From Rana temporaria (Eukaryota > Chordata > Amphibia > Anura > Ranidae), in assembly GCF_905171775.1 (NCBI RefSeq), contig NC_053489.1, positions 331,362,089 to 331,426,088 of the forward strand: a stretch of DNA of 64,000 nucleotides, read 5' to 3'. Positions 45,886 to 57,888 of the stretch are shown piece by piece (positions within the stretch are counted from its first letter, which is position 1; every line of letters starts with the position of its first letter). Both the position numbers and the translations under genes were made by a program. Under the pieces are notes generated by a model. That model saw only the letters and a list, made by a program, of their open reading frames with translations. It was not told the origin of the DNA and did not search any database.

Positions 45886-46555
45886 CCAAGTTGTTAGAGA
45901 GGGGGCATGAAGGCCTCCACACCTCTAGGTGTCTGCACTTTAAATCTGGTAGCAGTTTCATAGTTTACACATAGTGATAGAATATCTCTAAGAAGACTGT
46001 AAAACAGAAATATATCTGTGTGCACTGTTCTATTCCTAGATTGTAATATGCAAATATTTAATCAGCAACAACCCCTTGGAGCTCTGAAGAGAATGTGGGC
46101 AGAACTAGCATTTGTGGGATATGTGTACTGCTCATCTCTATTTGAAAAAGGCTGAAAGACTCTGTAACATCTATTAAAAGTCTTGTTCAAATCAATTGCA
46201 AGAGAAAGAAGTGAATAGTTGCTTGGATACTATAAATGGATATGCCCACCAGTGGATGTGAAGGTTTGGAGATTCCAAAGTTGGAGCTGAATCTAGATAG
46301 GCCTGGATAGGTCCACATAGGTCCCCAGCTTAGCTAAAGTATACCCCAGATGGGTTGTCACTGATCCAAAACAAATTCCATACAATATATTACCTTAAAG
46401 CCTAAGTTTAGTGTAAAAATATATATACATCAGCACAAGGGACATTACTTACTATCAAGGTGATATGCCCCTTATGCTAACAGCTGGTGCTTTCACTTAA
46501 ATCTACCTTCTCAGCTCCCTTCCCTACCTTTGCGCCCTCAATCTTTTGGTACAGT
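45886..46555. other. Unassigned intron DNA
   Basis: No recognised repeat ends or coding sequence. The block CACAAGGGACATTACTTACT at 46436 recurs in variant form at 47035, bracketing the following region. Confidence 0.4.
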
Positions 46556-46579
46556 GGGGGGGGGGGGGGGGGGGGGGGG
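46556..46579 (+). repeat. Poly-G tract, 24 consecutive G
   Basis: Uninterrupted G run followed by TTGATAGAGC. It could form a G-quadruplex and is likely unstable in length. Confidence 0.95.
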
Positions 46580-46722
46580 TTGATAGAGCTAAGAAAGCTG
46601 TCATTAATACTAATATACTTATCAGGAGTTCTGACTATGCCTACCCTTTCCAACCCTTGTTTTGTTAATAGAAACTGCGCTATAGATTCTTTGAATGAAA
46701 TGTGATCTATAAATTTTCGATT

Positions 46723-46889
46723 ATCAGCCCATCCTTCATTCTTAGATTGTTTTTCATTCATAGAAGCTATGGTACAGCTTCTATAAATGGAGGAGGCAGA
46801 CCTTTCTATTATCCACCCATCCTTCATTCTTAGATCATTTTTAATTCATAGAGGCTATGGTACAGTTTCTATAAATGGAGGAGGTTGGT
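46723..46889. repeat. Tandem duplication (~85 bp x 2)
   Basis: CCATCCTTCATTCTTAGAT begins both copies (about 46730 and 46817), each ending CTATAAATGGAGGAGG. The two differ at about ten sites. Confidence 0.88.
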
Positions 46890-47089
46890 GGAGTGAGCAT
46901 AGTTGGCAGTCTAGATGGATGTACATGACAGATCCCTTGACTCTATTAACCCTCACAGCACCAAACGATTATGGTGATGGGGATGGAGGGGATTGGAGGA
47001 CAAATATTTTAGTTAAAATAGGAGCCAGCAGAACAAGGGACATTGCTTACTCTCAAGTCTCAAAGTCACATGCTTTTTTAACATAGGCT

Positions 47090-49234
47090 TTTTTAACATA
47101 GGCTTTAATAAATCAGTATATTACTTTTTATATAAAATCTACACAAAGTATAAACAAAAGTGAAGAAGAACTTCAAGAACCTAGATTGTACTGCATTTGG
47201 TAAATAAATACAACATCAGCTGATTTCCATAACGGTGGAGACAGTAATCGGATGGAATGTATATGACAGCTTAAATTAAAAAGCATAGAAATAGTATAGG
47301 CTTAGAGATGGCTGGGGTGCATACTCAATACATTTTTGTTTGATATCAGTGAAAAAATTATTATAAGCCTCCATTGTTCATGATGAAAGTCTTATTCCAG
47401 AAGATGGGACAAGAAAGTAGCAGCTCACTATCCCTCTGCTACCAATTCAATACAAATCCAATTAACTTGCTATGTATAAAAAAAGTGAGGAATATATTAT
47501 CACAAATAGGCTTCTTGCGCTTTCAATAGGATTGTCTGTTATAGTACACAGAATCTGGTTAACATTTCAGGATGCAGTCAAGCCAGATCATGTCAGAAGC
47601 TCCTAACAATAGACAGATATGTGCCTCTGGATAAATTGATTTTGCTTTCATGTTTAAGATAAAATTGTATACTTATTACACATAGAGGAACGATACTAGA
47701 TTCACAAAAAAATGCACATGTGCTTCAAACCCAAGAGCTCGCTGCCCTGTACTGTCTTGGGAAATGGAAGCTAATGGAATATTTTTACTGACAATATATT
47801 GAGTTTTTTGTAGAAAATGTATGTTTTAATGTAGTTTTCATATGTACATACTGAAATTTACATATACATTTGCAACTTTGTAGTTTTCTTCTCTAGTGGA
47901 TAAATGCATATCAGACATGCAGTCAGCAATCCAGATTGAAAGCTGTTGAGACAAAATAAAAGTCACTTTGAGCAGAAAAGCATATTCCCTGTGCAGCAGC
48001 AGAAATCAGAAAGTACAAATAACTGCATGACGGACATTTAAAGCAATATTATGTACAAGAGACACCCTGCTGACTTGTTAAACACATATAAGTATGACTT
48101 CTTCACAAATCACAGTTCTATGGAGCCAGTGTCATTACATTGAACATCAGTCTTTTGTTACTTTGCGCAGACACAAGGGATCTCTCCTCTTTCCAAGGAA
48201 ACATAAACCACTTTCCCAAGTCTTGTGACAGCATCACAGAGAGTGTTCAAACCAACATGTTGTAGGGTATGAGGATGGGCGTCACATTATCCATGCTTTC
48301 CCTCCTCGTTGGGCACCAAAGGGTCACATGAGAGTCCTGCCGCAGGATGTGTTCTTCTGAGTTATACTAGGCACTTTAAAGAGGGTCACTGTCTTACACA
48401 TAGGGTACCTTTGCTTCAACAGACTCTTCTGGTGTATTAAGAATCTCCACAGTTACTTGTGCATTTAGGAGGGACACGCAGACCCCTTGCTCTCTCCAAC
48501 TGTCCAGCTTGTAAATGCTACCTCATTCCAAGTAACGGTATGGGGTCCAACCGTGCACCTTGCGTGCACTTAACTCTTTCTCTTCCATACCTGCGTACAG
48601 GATGAGGGCCCTGGCAGGGCAGATCTGCTCACATTGCTATGATAGACATATCGCTGCTAAAGGAGTAGTGACAACATCTCCCTGGCTGCAAGAGGCTACC
48701 TCATCTGCCATATGTACACGCTTAGTGACAGGCTGCTAGAGAAACTTTTGTTACCCTTGGTAACCACTTGTATTTTTACACTCTTTGTACCTCTTACTTC
48801 ATACCCCAGTGTGTCTAGTGACCCAAGCTGTAGACTATATGTGCAAAACACTGCTCTTCACGCTCACTTCTGTTTGTTTGGAATGAGCTGTGCACATTAG
48901 TTGCAGTCATGTGCACTGCTCTATGCACACTACAAATCCCATTCCATAAGTCTAGTCCATCTCAGAAGTGGGCAAGAGAGAGTGGCTATCTTACTACAAA
49001 ATGTGGAAACATAGAGAGCCAGGGTAGCCACCCTCTAACAGGAAATCAGTTCATAGCAGTAAAAATAAAAATAAAATAAAATATAAAGATTTGGAGGAAA
49101 CCGCATGCAATAGAAGGTACTTTAGTGAGTTTATTGTCACTTTAACTGACATAAATATCAACCAATCCCAGATGGGGGGGCTCCTGTCTATTCAACATGA
49201 TGAATTATTTATGGATTTTAGTCAGGGTGTATAC
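47090..49234. other. Unassigned intron DNA
   Basis: The segment 47090-48100 is AT-rich. The segment 48180-48960 is richer in GC and may be an old dispersed repeat. No terminal repeats or coding frames could be supported. Confidence 0.4.
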
Positions 49235-49440
49235 TGTATATGGGATGAAAGAAAAAATCCTGTATCGCCGCACTCCTCAAAAAACGATGTCTTTATTCAA
49301 AACATAAAAAAACAGCAAAAATGCAAATAGAAAAAACAGCCAAAATTCATGCAGTCAAACAAGAAGTGGACTAGGAAAAAATAGCTGACATGTTTCGCAT
49401 CATGTGATGCTTACTCGTAGCTAGTGAAAAAATGACCAAA
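49235..49440. repeat. Dispersed repeat end with CGCATCATGTGATGC motif
   Basis: ATGTCTTTATTCAAAACAT followed by GACATGTTTCGCATCATGTG resembles the 16797 and 55890 motifs and looks like the end of a frog retroelement. The class is not determined. Confidence 0.35.
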
Positions 49441-50525
49441 GTATGCTTAAATAGAGGAGGGAAGGAGGTGAATGGGGCGTTTCACCAGACACTCCCATGT
49501 GATCATTAGTCAAAGGAACACTATTATCCTTGATGTATCATACATGAGGTGCTCCTGTGTATGAGATTGAAAAGATTTGTGAATAAAAAATAAAAATAAA
49601 AAATATCTAATTTCTCAATCTCTTGTTGATGAGACAAAACAAGAGAAAGGAAAAAAGGAGAGACCCCATGTGTGAGACACATATATGTCATAACCAGTGT
49701 AAACAATGAATGAAAAACAACAAATGAAACAAATAATAATAAATGTATGTGACGTTGTAAAAAGATTGTGAAGTAGACATATGTGGCTATAGGGTAAAAT
49801 GGACAATAAATAAAGAATGTGGAAATTCTGAAGACTACAGTCTTTTGTATGTCTAAAAACAGACAACATTTATATATGTAAAAATACGATGTTTTTATTA
49901 AAATGGTATATGTGTGGGTATGATACCATGCACTATATCACTGGGCATTTCAGGCTTGCATGTCATTATTGAACGTGTATAATCATTGTAATGTTTACAT
50001 AAAAAGAAGAAGAAAAAAGGGAGCAATATATATGCTCCGAAAAAACTTTCTTCAAAAAATGACATAATGAACAAAAAAACAAACCTGCAATGACCCAGTG
50101 GTATATGTCAAAGGCAGAACCTCTGAAAAAGCTCCACTAACATTTATCTTCTATTTTTTATCATTTAAATTGAGGCACAGAACTTGTGCCTATTTAGAAG
50201 GAGAGATAATAGAGGAGCCGCGATGTTCCTAATGTGTATACTGTATATACCATAGATAGATATAGTGGGAATTAGTATCAAATCAAGTGTCAGCAATACA
50301 GTCAGTTTTATTTTTCAGAAAACACAATAAAAGGCTTTCTTCAGCAGACAAATTTACAAAGCATGCATCCCTCAGTAAAATACACATTTGTAATGCCACA
50401 GGCACAAGGCACACCAACCTGAGAGTCCAGGGCATGCACATTTTGCGGGCAAGCCATTATAGCAGCTTTTTCCTGGGATGCAGGCTTGCAAGCAGTTCTT
50501 TCCTCTTCACAAAACAGCCTGTCTC
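49441..50525. other. Unassigned AT-rich intron DNA
   Basis: No recognised repeat ends or coding sequence. Confidence 0.4.
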
Positions 50526-50529
50526 TTAA

Positions 50530-50940
50530 GCCCTGTACACCTGATCGGATATCTGATGGAATCTAATCCGATGGATTTTTTCATCAGATATCCGATGAAG
50601 CTGACTTTCATCAGTCTTTTCTACACACCATCAGGCAAAAATACGATCGTGTCCAAACGCAGTGATGTAAAACACTACGACGAGTCAAAAAAAATGTTCA
50701 ATGCTTCCGAGCATGCGTCAACTTGATTCTGAGCATGCATGAATTTTTCACCGAGTTCCATATAGACGATCAGATTTTTCTATCATTTTTTTTTATCCAC
50801 AGGAATAATTTAAAACATGTTCTATTTTTTTTTTACACCGATGGAAATAAAACCGATGGGGCCCACACATGATTGGTTTGTCCGATGAAAACAGTCCATC
50901 ATTTGGTTTTCAGCAGACAAACCGATCGTGTGTACAGGGC
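50530..50940. mobile_element. TTAA-flanked palindromic MITE (GCCCTGTACAC ends)
   Basis: TTAA at 50526-50529 and 50941-50944; ends GCCCTGTACACCTGATCGG and CCGATCGTGTGTACAGGGC. The interior carries inverted GGATATCTGATG and CATCAGATATCC. Confidence 0.82.
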
Positions 50941-50960
50941 TTAAGAGTTCACCCTTTTAA

Positions 50961-51518
50961 CCACCTCAAGATCAGACTGTTTCACACCCTTCCTGCCCAG
51001 GCCATTTTTCAAACTTAATGTTGTCACAATTTAAATAACATTACTTGGGCATGCCATACTGTACACACATATATATATTTTTAACCAGCTAGAGCTTTAT
51101 TTTGGCAGTATTTGATAACAACTGATTTTGGTTTTATTTTACAGGATAAGTTAACCTTTGGAACATGTTACATGTTCCACCCAGATTTAAGGTGTAACAT
51201 GTAACATGTTTCAGCGCCAGCCTCCTCTCTTTGCGACCACTGTAAGCACTGAAAACACTGTAAATGAACAGATCCACCACAGGTTAGCTCTCGTTCGCCA
51301 CACATACACTCTCTGCATGAGGAAAAGGAGAGCCAATGCTGCAACAATGCAGCTTATGTGTACACTTATGATCACTGTGATTGGACAGTTTTATTGGCCC
51401 TGTAACCTGATAAATGATTTGCTGTGTCCAAGGGACACCGCCATCACAGATCATGCTGCTCACAAGAGGCTTGACTGGGAGGACGTCCTCTCAAAACAAT
51501 AATTGTCCCTCCTGACCA
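50961..51518. repeat. Family 3 TTAA element, right end missing
   Basis: TTAA at 50957-50960 then CCACCTCAAGATCAGACTG. The right part ends where the mariner-like element begins, so its 3' end is lost. Confidence 0.55.
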
Positions 51519-51571
51519 TATACACTATATTATCAAAAGTATTGGTATAGTATAAGTTACAGCGGCGTAAC

Positions 51572-52636
51572 CAGGGCTGTGGAGTCGGTAGATAAATGTT
51601 CCGACTCCGACTCCGACTCCTCAGTTTTATGTACTTCCGACTCCGACTCCCCGACTCCGACTCCTCTGTATTAATATGCGAATGTATTTTATACATTCCT
51701 TGAGGGAAAGAAACGCAACCTACCACAGGACTACTGGCTGGGAAGCCAACAGTCTACTGTATTGCACAGTTTAAGCAAAAGACAAACACAATGAAAACAA
51801 TCAAGTGACTGGATAGTAGCAGCAGGCATAAACATCAGGAACAGGATCTTTACCAGTTCAAAAATACAAACCACATTATTTGGTTGTTTTAGAACAAAAA
51901 CAAAGCTTATCAATAATGAACCAAAAACAAAATCTGCAAAACCTAGAAATGGTTTATATTAATCTTGAAATGTAGTTCTAGGCTTAGCAAATGCAAATCA
52001 ATTCAATGTAGAGTTCTAAGGAAGATAATTGCCTCTGCCAGATCCTCTTTCATAGAGGCTCTTAAGTCAGACTTTATTATTTTTAGGGCTGAAAATAATC
52101 TTTCGACAATGACTTGGGTGGGTGGCATTGCAGTAACTATTCTGGCCACATCACTAACGATCTCTGGATAAACAAGGATGGCTTCTTCAACAGTAAGTTT
52201 TGATGAGCGATCATACTTTTCAACTTCTTTTAGTGCTTTAGAAAACTCCTGTTGGAATTTTTTTATTTGGACACTTACTGGTTCTCTAACATGCGTTCCC
52301 TGTAAAAGCAGAACACAACACTATGGAAAGTATAAGTATTGCAGCTCCTAATTGTGCGTTGCGTGCCATATAGTGAAGCACATGAAAAGCATGCTTCTTC
52401 ACGGTCACTTAACGTGTTCGTTTTGCGTTTACGTGAGGCACTGCATGCATTGGTCTTTATTCTTACAGTAGAGAAGTCATTAATTATAACTTTTTGTGAA
52501 TTGGGACATTTAAACTTGCTTTTTTTTTTTTTTAATTCCAATCTAAATTTAGTAGGAGTCGGAGTCGGAGCATTGTTTGCCGACTCCAGGTACCCAAAAT
52601 TTCCCCCGACTCCTCGACTCCGACTCCACAACCCTG
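51572..52636 (-). mobile_element. hAT element with CAGGGCTGTGGAGTCGG ends
   Basis: Ends CAGGGCTGTGGAGTCGG and GACTCCACAACCCTG, rich in CCGACT units just inside. Exact 8-bp duplications GGCGTAAC lie at 51564-51571 and 52637-52644. 1065 bp, retaining the last transposase exon on the minus strand. Confidence 0.92.
52003..52299 (-). CDS. Last exon of a hAT transposase (C-terminal dimerisation domain), open
   Basis: Translating the minus strand from the acceptor TTTTACAG (52300-52307) gives 98 codons with no stop, then TGA at 52005-52003. The frame includes the hAT C-terminal dimerisation signature around VIVERLFSALKIIKSDLRAS and a following MKEDLAEAIIFLRTL. It lacks an upstream ATG because it is an internal-to-last exon, so ATG-based scans miss it. 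No earlier transposase exons are recognisable between 52308 and 52636, so the element is an internally deleted copy that cannot make a transposase by itself. hAT assignment rests on the signature plus the 8-bp duplication. Confidence 0.8.
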   Translation of the reverse strand, partial: GTHVREPVSVQIKKFQQEFSKALKEVEKYDRSSKLTVEEAILVYPEIVSDVARIVTAMPPTQVIVERLFSALKIIKSDLRASMKEDLAEAIIFLRTLH

Positions 52637-52742
52637 GGCGTAACGTATCTTAGATACGTTACGCCGGGCGGACAGATAGACCATTCTATCTGAATCCGGC
52701 CCAATGTGTGTAAAGGCAGGCAACCCAATACTTTTGGTACAG

Positions 52743-52745
<3 letters not shown>

Positions 52746-52819
<74 letters not shown>

Positions 52820-54075
52820 TTATTATTATTATTCAGAACCAGGACTATGTATGTGATGTAAAATATAGCATTCGCAGTGGAGTTTAATGGTAAGTACAGC
52901 ATAGTATATAGGGTTCAGGTTCAAAAGTATACAATATATAAAACATCCTTGGTACATTTTGAGAGTAAATATTGCCCCAGAATTAGTGGGCAATAGAAGG
53001 GAAAATATACCAGTTGGAGGGAAAAAAATTCTTGTACCAGTAGTTAGTGGGAGGAAAAATTAATAGATGTTGATGTCTGTGGAAAGAAAATGAAAAAAGG
53101 TGTGGACTTTCTTTCATATTTACTAGCCTGTGTGAAGTGTGTAACATTATACTGAACTTACAAACAAGTTGTGTTGCATCCCTCAGTTAATAATACATAT
53201 GGATTTAGTGGCAATTGGGAATCAAAACGTGCTATATACAGTCTTCTTACTTTATAATCTGCACATATGGCTGTATAGCTTTTTTTTCAGCTTTTTTGTC
53301 AAGTGATGCTGTCATCATAATATAAAAAACAGGGAATGGGTATAGCACACAGCGCTTGAATTTGCATTGGGCCCATGGGGCTGTGGGATTTTGCTCAAAT
53401 CTACATACAGTCCTGTGGAAACAGGGAGGGGTGGGGGTAAATAAAGTATTAAAATACTGTGCTTGAGGTCACGCTTGTGACAGGTTGTAGTTATGTGTGG
53501 TGATTGCTTTGGTGGATGCAGTCTTAGAAAAAAAAAACAAAAAAACAATGAAGGTCCTTTTGTTGCATCACATCCTAAAAGTGCAAGGCAGAATGTATGT
53601 AGAAGTCCCTGATTTTTAGCTATTTTTGTTATAGCAAATTAAAAACCACAAGGAAAACCTTATTATGTTCAAAGCTGTCTACAGAAAAGATTTTCCCAGT
53701 TTCTCCAAACTGTAGCAAATTCCAGGTGACAGTTGTATTAGTGTCACAGTCACGTCTTCCTGTCTAGTTTAACATTTGGCAATTAGTTCACCCTCCTCTG
53801 TGCAGAATAAAGTAATGAGAATGGAGCAAGCAAACTGCAGGTGAAGTGGATTTTGAATATTTGTTCAGCTCTAGAGATGGTTCTGAAGTGCTGTTGGACA
53901 CTTGTCTGCAGTAGAGATAGGAAGCTTGATGACATGTCCAGCTTAACTGCAAATTAAAGATAGAGGCCTATTTGCACAAAATGTATGATTATTACCTAAC
54001 CTTATTTTTTATTCTAAGTACTTGTATGCAATTAAAAAAAAAGTATTCAGATTAATAATGATAAGTTTAAGTCCT
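52746..54075. other. (TA)n microsatellite followed by unassigned intron DNA
   Basis: (TA)n runs from about 52745 to 52811, then TTATTATTATT. The remainder shows no recognised repeat ends or coding sequence. Confidence 0.5.
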
Positions 54076-54079
54076 TTAA

Positions 54080-54293
54080 CCACCTCAATACCAGGCACTT
54101 TCAACCCCTTCCTGCCCAAGCTATTTTTAGCTTTTAGCGCTGTCACACTTTGAATGACAATTGCGCGGTCATGCTACACTGTACCCAAATGAAATGTTAA
54201 TCATTTCCCCACAAATAGAGCTTTCTATTGATGGTATTTGATCACCTCTGCGTTTTTTTTTTCTCGCTATAAACAAAAGAAGAGCGATAATTT

Positions 54294-54355
<62 letters not shown>

Positions 54356-54756
54356 ACTTTTTGCTATAATAAAAATCCCCAAAAATATATAAAAAAGGAT
54401 TTTTTTTTTCCTCAGTTTTGGCCGATACGTATTCTTCTACATATTTTTGGTAAAAAAATTGCAATAAGCGTATATTAATTGGTTTGCGCAAAATTTATAG
54501 AGGCTACAAAATAGGGGATAGATTTATAGCATTTTTATTTTTTTTATTTTTTTACTAGTAATAGCGGCGATCAGTGATTTTTATCATGACTGCGATATTG
54601 CGGCGGACACACCGGACACTTTTGACGCTATTTTGGGACCATTCACATTTATACAGCGAACAGTGCTATAAATATGCACTGATTATTGTGTAAATGTGAC
54701 TGGCAGGGGAGGGGTTAACACTAGGGGTCAATTGACGGCGGCCGGTAGCAAAGTGG
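54080..54756. mobile_element. TTAA element, family 3, inverted orientation, with (TA)n
   Basis: TTAA at 54076-54079 and 54757-54760. Starts CCACCTCAATACCAGG and ends GGTAGCAAAGTGG. Contains (TA)n at about 54297-54351 and the complement of the CACCAAAAGAAAGCTC block. 677 bp. Confidence 0.82.
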
Positions 54757-54760
54757 TTAA

Positions 54761-55085
54761 TGTAGGCCAGAAAAAGAAAATCGAGTTGCTTTTGTTTTTT
54801 CCATTCTTGACTACTTTTTGTACATATGTTCATTTTAATGCTTATCCTGTGAAAAACAAGCTAAAATACAATGGTGTTTTTTGTAAAAGTTTATATATAT
54901 AACATAATAATGCTACCATCTGTGCTAATCTATAAAAGGTGAACATGTTTGTGAACAAATAAAATATAATATAAAGAAAAAAAAAAGATTATTATTATTA
55001 TTATTAATAATCATAATAATAATAATAATAATAATCTCAAATAAAATTGTGAAAACACACTCCAATACACAAAAACTACACTGTA

Positions 55086-55140
<55 letters not shown>

Positions 55141-56530
55141 AGTATGTATCAGATGCTGAATTTAAGTCAACCATTAAACAAAATATGAAGTACAAGTTCC
55201 CTCATATAGAGGTATACAGTGCCATCATCATTCTAAAACCATGTCATAGAATCCAAAATAGTATACTTATGCTTATATGAAAAAAAAAAAATGTATGACG
55301 TGTGAAATCATGTGGGAATATCCACATACAAAGAGCTGAGTGATAGTGTCCAACACAACCAGGGATAATAAAATAAAAAAATTACCAAGTGAAAATCATA
55401 GGATAAGAAAGGTGTCCAACACAATACAAAGTATGATGAAATTCTTCCTCTTAGATGATCTTTAAAAACTGTTCACCCATTGGATCTTCATATACATTGA
55501 TGCTTAGTTATCCCTTTACCTTACAATGAAAGTAACACTCACCAAAATAACGTGCCTGTCTTTATTTAAAATAGGCAAGCTTAGCTTGTGTTAAATCCAA
55601 GGAAGTGATCCACCACTGTGTGAATGCAGCAATGCTCCAGGGATCCAGATGGATTGATGGATAGCCACTACAAAAAGAAACTTTGCATAGTGTGATATTG
55701 ATTAAAATACATTAATTGTAAACACAGCTATACTGTATAGTCACAACTATACAATGTTGCAGTGCAAAGGAAACGCAGAGAGAAACAACTTCAGTGAAAT
55801 CCTGCAGCTAGTTGGGTGCTCACTCCTCAACTTAGAAAAGTGCTGGCTAGTCAGTATAGGGGCACTCCTGGTATCACATGCATTATCTGGCTCTGCCCCC
55901 AACATGTTTTGTCACATACAACTTTGCAAAGGGGATAAAGCAACAATGTCATTTTTTGTAGTTGAATGTTAATTATATTTATTCACTTCTATGATTACAC
56001 AGGTCATGTAACTAAAGTTTGTATACTCTTACCATATATTAACCACATCATCTCTTTGGAAGTACATAGTATGTCCAGAGAGTGAAGGGTTAAGCACAAG
56101 CTTGTGACTGCATTAGTAGTCATAAGGTTGTGCTGTATAGCTGTCCAATCACTTTTAAAATGCTGAGGTGTGGTACCTCCTCGCCAGAATCCCCACTCCT
56201 TGGTTCCCAGGCTCTTCTACTTTTCCTGGAAGCTTGAGAAAACATTGTAGGGTTTCGGGATGGCGAGTAGGAGGAGAAACATCCATTTCTCGATTTCCTC
56301 TGCGGTGAGTGAAGCCAGAAGCAACAATGATTTTGTCACATTCACAGGTTTCATAGCTGTCATTCCCTAGCTGTTATGGCCAGAGAAGAAGCCAACTAAG
56401 CATGATCTTTGTTTGGTTAGCTGCATTGGAGAGAAGGGGAGACATTGGGGGTCTCCCAAAAGAGTACCCTTCACCTGCCAAAGGCTATCACATAGGGGGG
56501 TTTGTTAATCCCAATGTGATAGCGATAAAG
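54761..56530. other. Unassigned intron DNA with microsatellites
   Basis: (ATT/AAT)n near 54989-55034 and (TA)n near 55089-55131. 55555-55940 contains another retroelement-like end motif (CCCCCAACATGTTTTGTC). No gene supported. Confidence 0.4.
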
Positions 56531-56534
56531 TTAA

Positions 56535-57884
56535 AGTGGTTCTAAAGTCTCAATGTTTTATACCTTAACCTCCCTGGCGGTATGATTCTGTCTGGAATTA
56601 CGTACCAAAAGCGGTACAATTATTTTGCAAGGAAATTTGGCGTTTTATACTGTAGGCCTGTAATTCTTAGGAATAACTCACTTAAATCTGACCAAACAAG
56701 AGTCTTGTAGGCATCCCGGGTATGATTTTTTTTTTAAAACAAAATTATAAATTATAATATAATAAATAATTATAAATAATTATAACAAATAATAATATAA
56801 TTATAATAAAAATTATTCAATATTGTAATCAACTCAAAATCACTGAAATTTGCTCAGTTGCAGAATTGTCGCTGTCATTACTTTTCTTTTTTTATGACGT
56901 ATTTCCCCACAAATTGCTATCGCACAATTCTGCAAGTGATTATAATTTATTATCGCTGTTTTCTAGCTGATCTAAAACTATTTTTGACATAAAGGGACAC
57001 TTTTGGACAATCTACAGTTTGCAGGCAGAAAGAACAGTTTTTATTATATAAAAGTACATGTAGGGCACTGGGCAGACCACTAGGGACAAGGGGTGTGTGT
57101 ATTTTTTACATACAGTACTGTAATCTATAAGATTACAGTATACTGTATGTATAGTGTTTGTTTACTTTTTTGAATTTGGCGCCGTTCTCCGCCCCCGTGC
57201 GTCGTAACGTCGCAGGGAACGGAGATCGGCGGCACACGGGGAGACTGTGAATCGAGCAAGGAGGACCCGCTCGCTCACACAGCGGGGAGGCATCGCAGGA
57301 TCCAGGGACAAGGTGAGTAACTTGTCTGTGGATGCTGCGAAAGGTAAGCCGCGCCGCTGCAAATCTACCCCGAGCTTGACTCGGGGGTTACCGTTCTTAG
57401 CATAAAAAATCCACCCCGAGTCACGCTCGGGTTTTTACCGCTAAGGGGGTTAATGCATTCTAGGTAAAACACCTTCTGTGCTGCAGGAGCTCCCCAGCCC
57501 CCCCTCCCCTATTCTTACCTGAGCCCGTTCAGATCCAATGATGTGCACAAGAGCAGTGGCTCTTGGACAGATTAAGAGCAGTGTCAGTCATTGGCTCCTG
57601 CTGCTGTCAATCAAATGTTGTGATGAGGGAGTGGGGGGTGGGACTGAGTTGTCTGGTCTGTGTCTATAGCTGTTGACTGGGTGGCTTGGGAGTGAGCATT
57701 CATGGTTACCCCCAGGGAAAGTGGATTTTTCTGGGGGCATATGCCAAAGCGAAGGGGCCTGGAGCACCAGCGGTGGACCCCAGAAAAGGAGGATCGGGGC
57801 TGATTTGTGCAAAACCATTAAACAGAACAGGTAAATATGACGTTTGGTATTTTAGTTTAAAAAACACTAAAGTTTAAAATCACT
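56535..57884. mobile_element. TTAA element, family 2, interrupted by a piggyBac-like element
   Basis: TTAA at 56531-56534 and 57885-57888. Starts AGTGGTTCTAAAGTC and ends GTTTAAAATCACT. Removing 56569-57449 leaves about 465 bp, the same size as the other complete family 2 copies. Confidence 0.82.
56569..57449. mobile_element. piggyBac-like TTAA element (CCTCCCTGGCGGTA ends), nested
   Basis: TTAA at 56565-56568 and 57450-57453. Ends CCTCCCTGGCGGTA and TACCGCTAAGGGGG; the initial CCY fits piggyBac termini. Inner motifs include CCCCGAGTCACGCTCGGG. No transposase. Confidence 0.82.
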
Positions 57885-57888
57885 TTAA

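Larger units (their letters stand above)
51521..52745. mobile_element. Mariner/Tc1-like non-autonomous element containing further insertions
   Basis: The left end CACTATATTATCAAAAGTATTGG-type sequence mirrors the right end CCAATACTTTTGGTACAGT, flanked by TA-rich DNA. It encloses remains of a GAATCCGGCCC-ended MITE and, within that, the hAT element 51572-52636: three nested levels. Confidence 0.7.

Noticed and set aside
52747..52902. Frames encoding Tyr-Ile repeats
   Set aside because: They are translations of (TA)n microsatellites, as also at 19858, 54297 and 55090.
57162..57362. 66-codon minus frame near the GC-rich part of the piggyBac-like element
   Set aside because: No domain; it lies wholly in a non-autonomous element.
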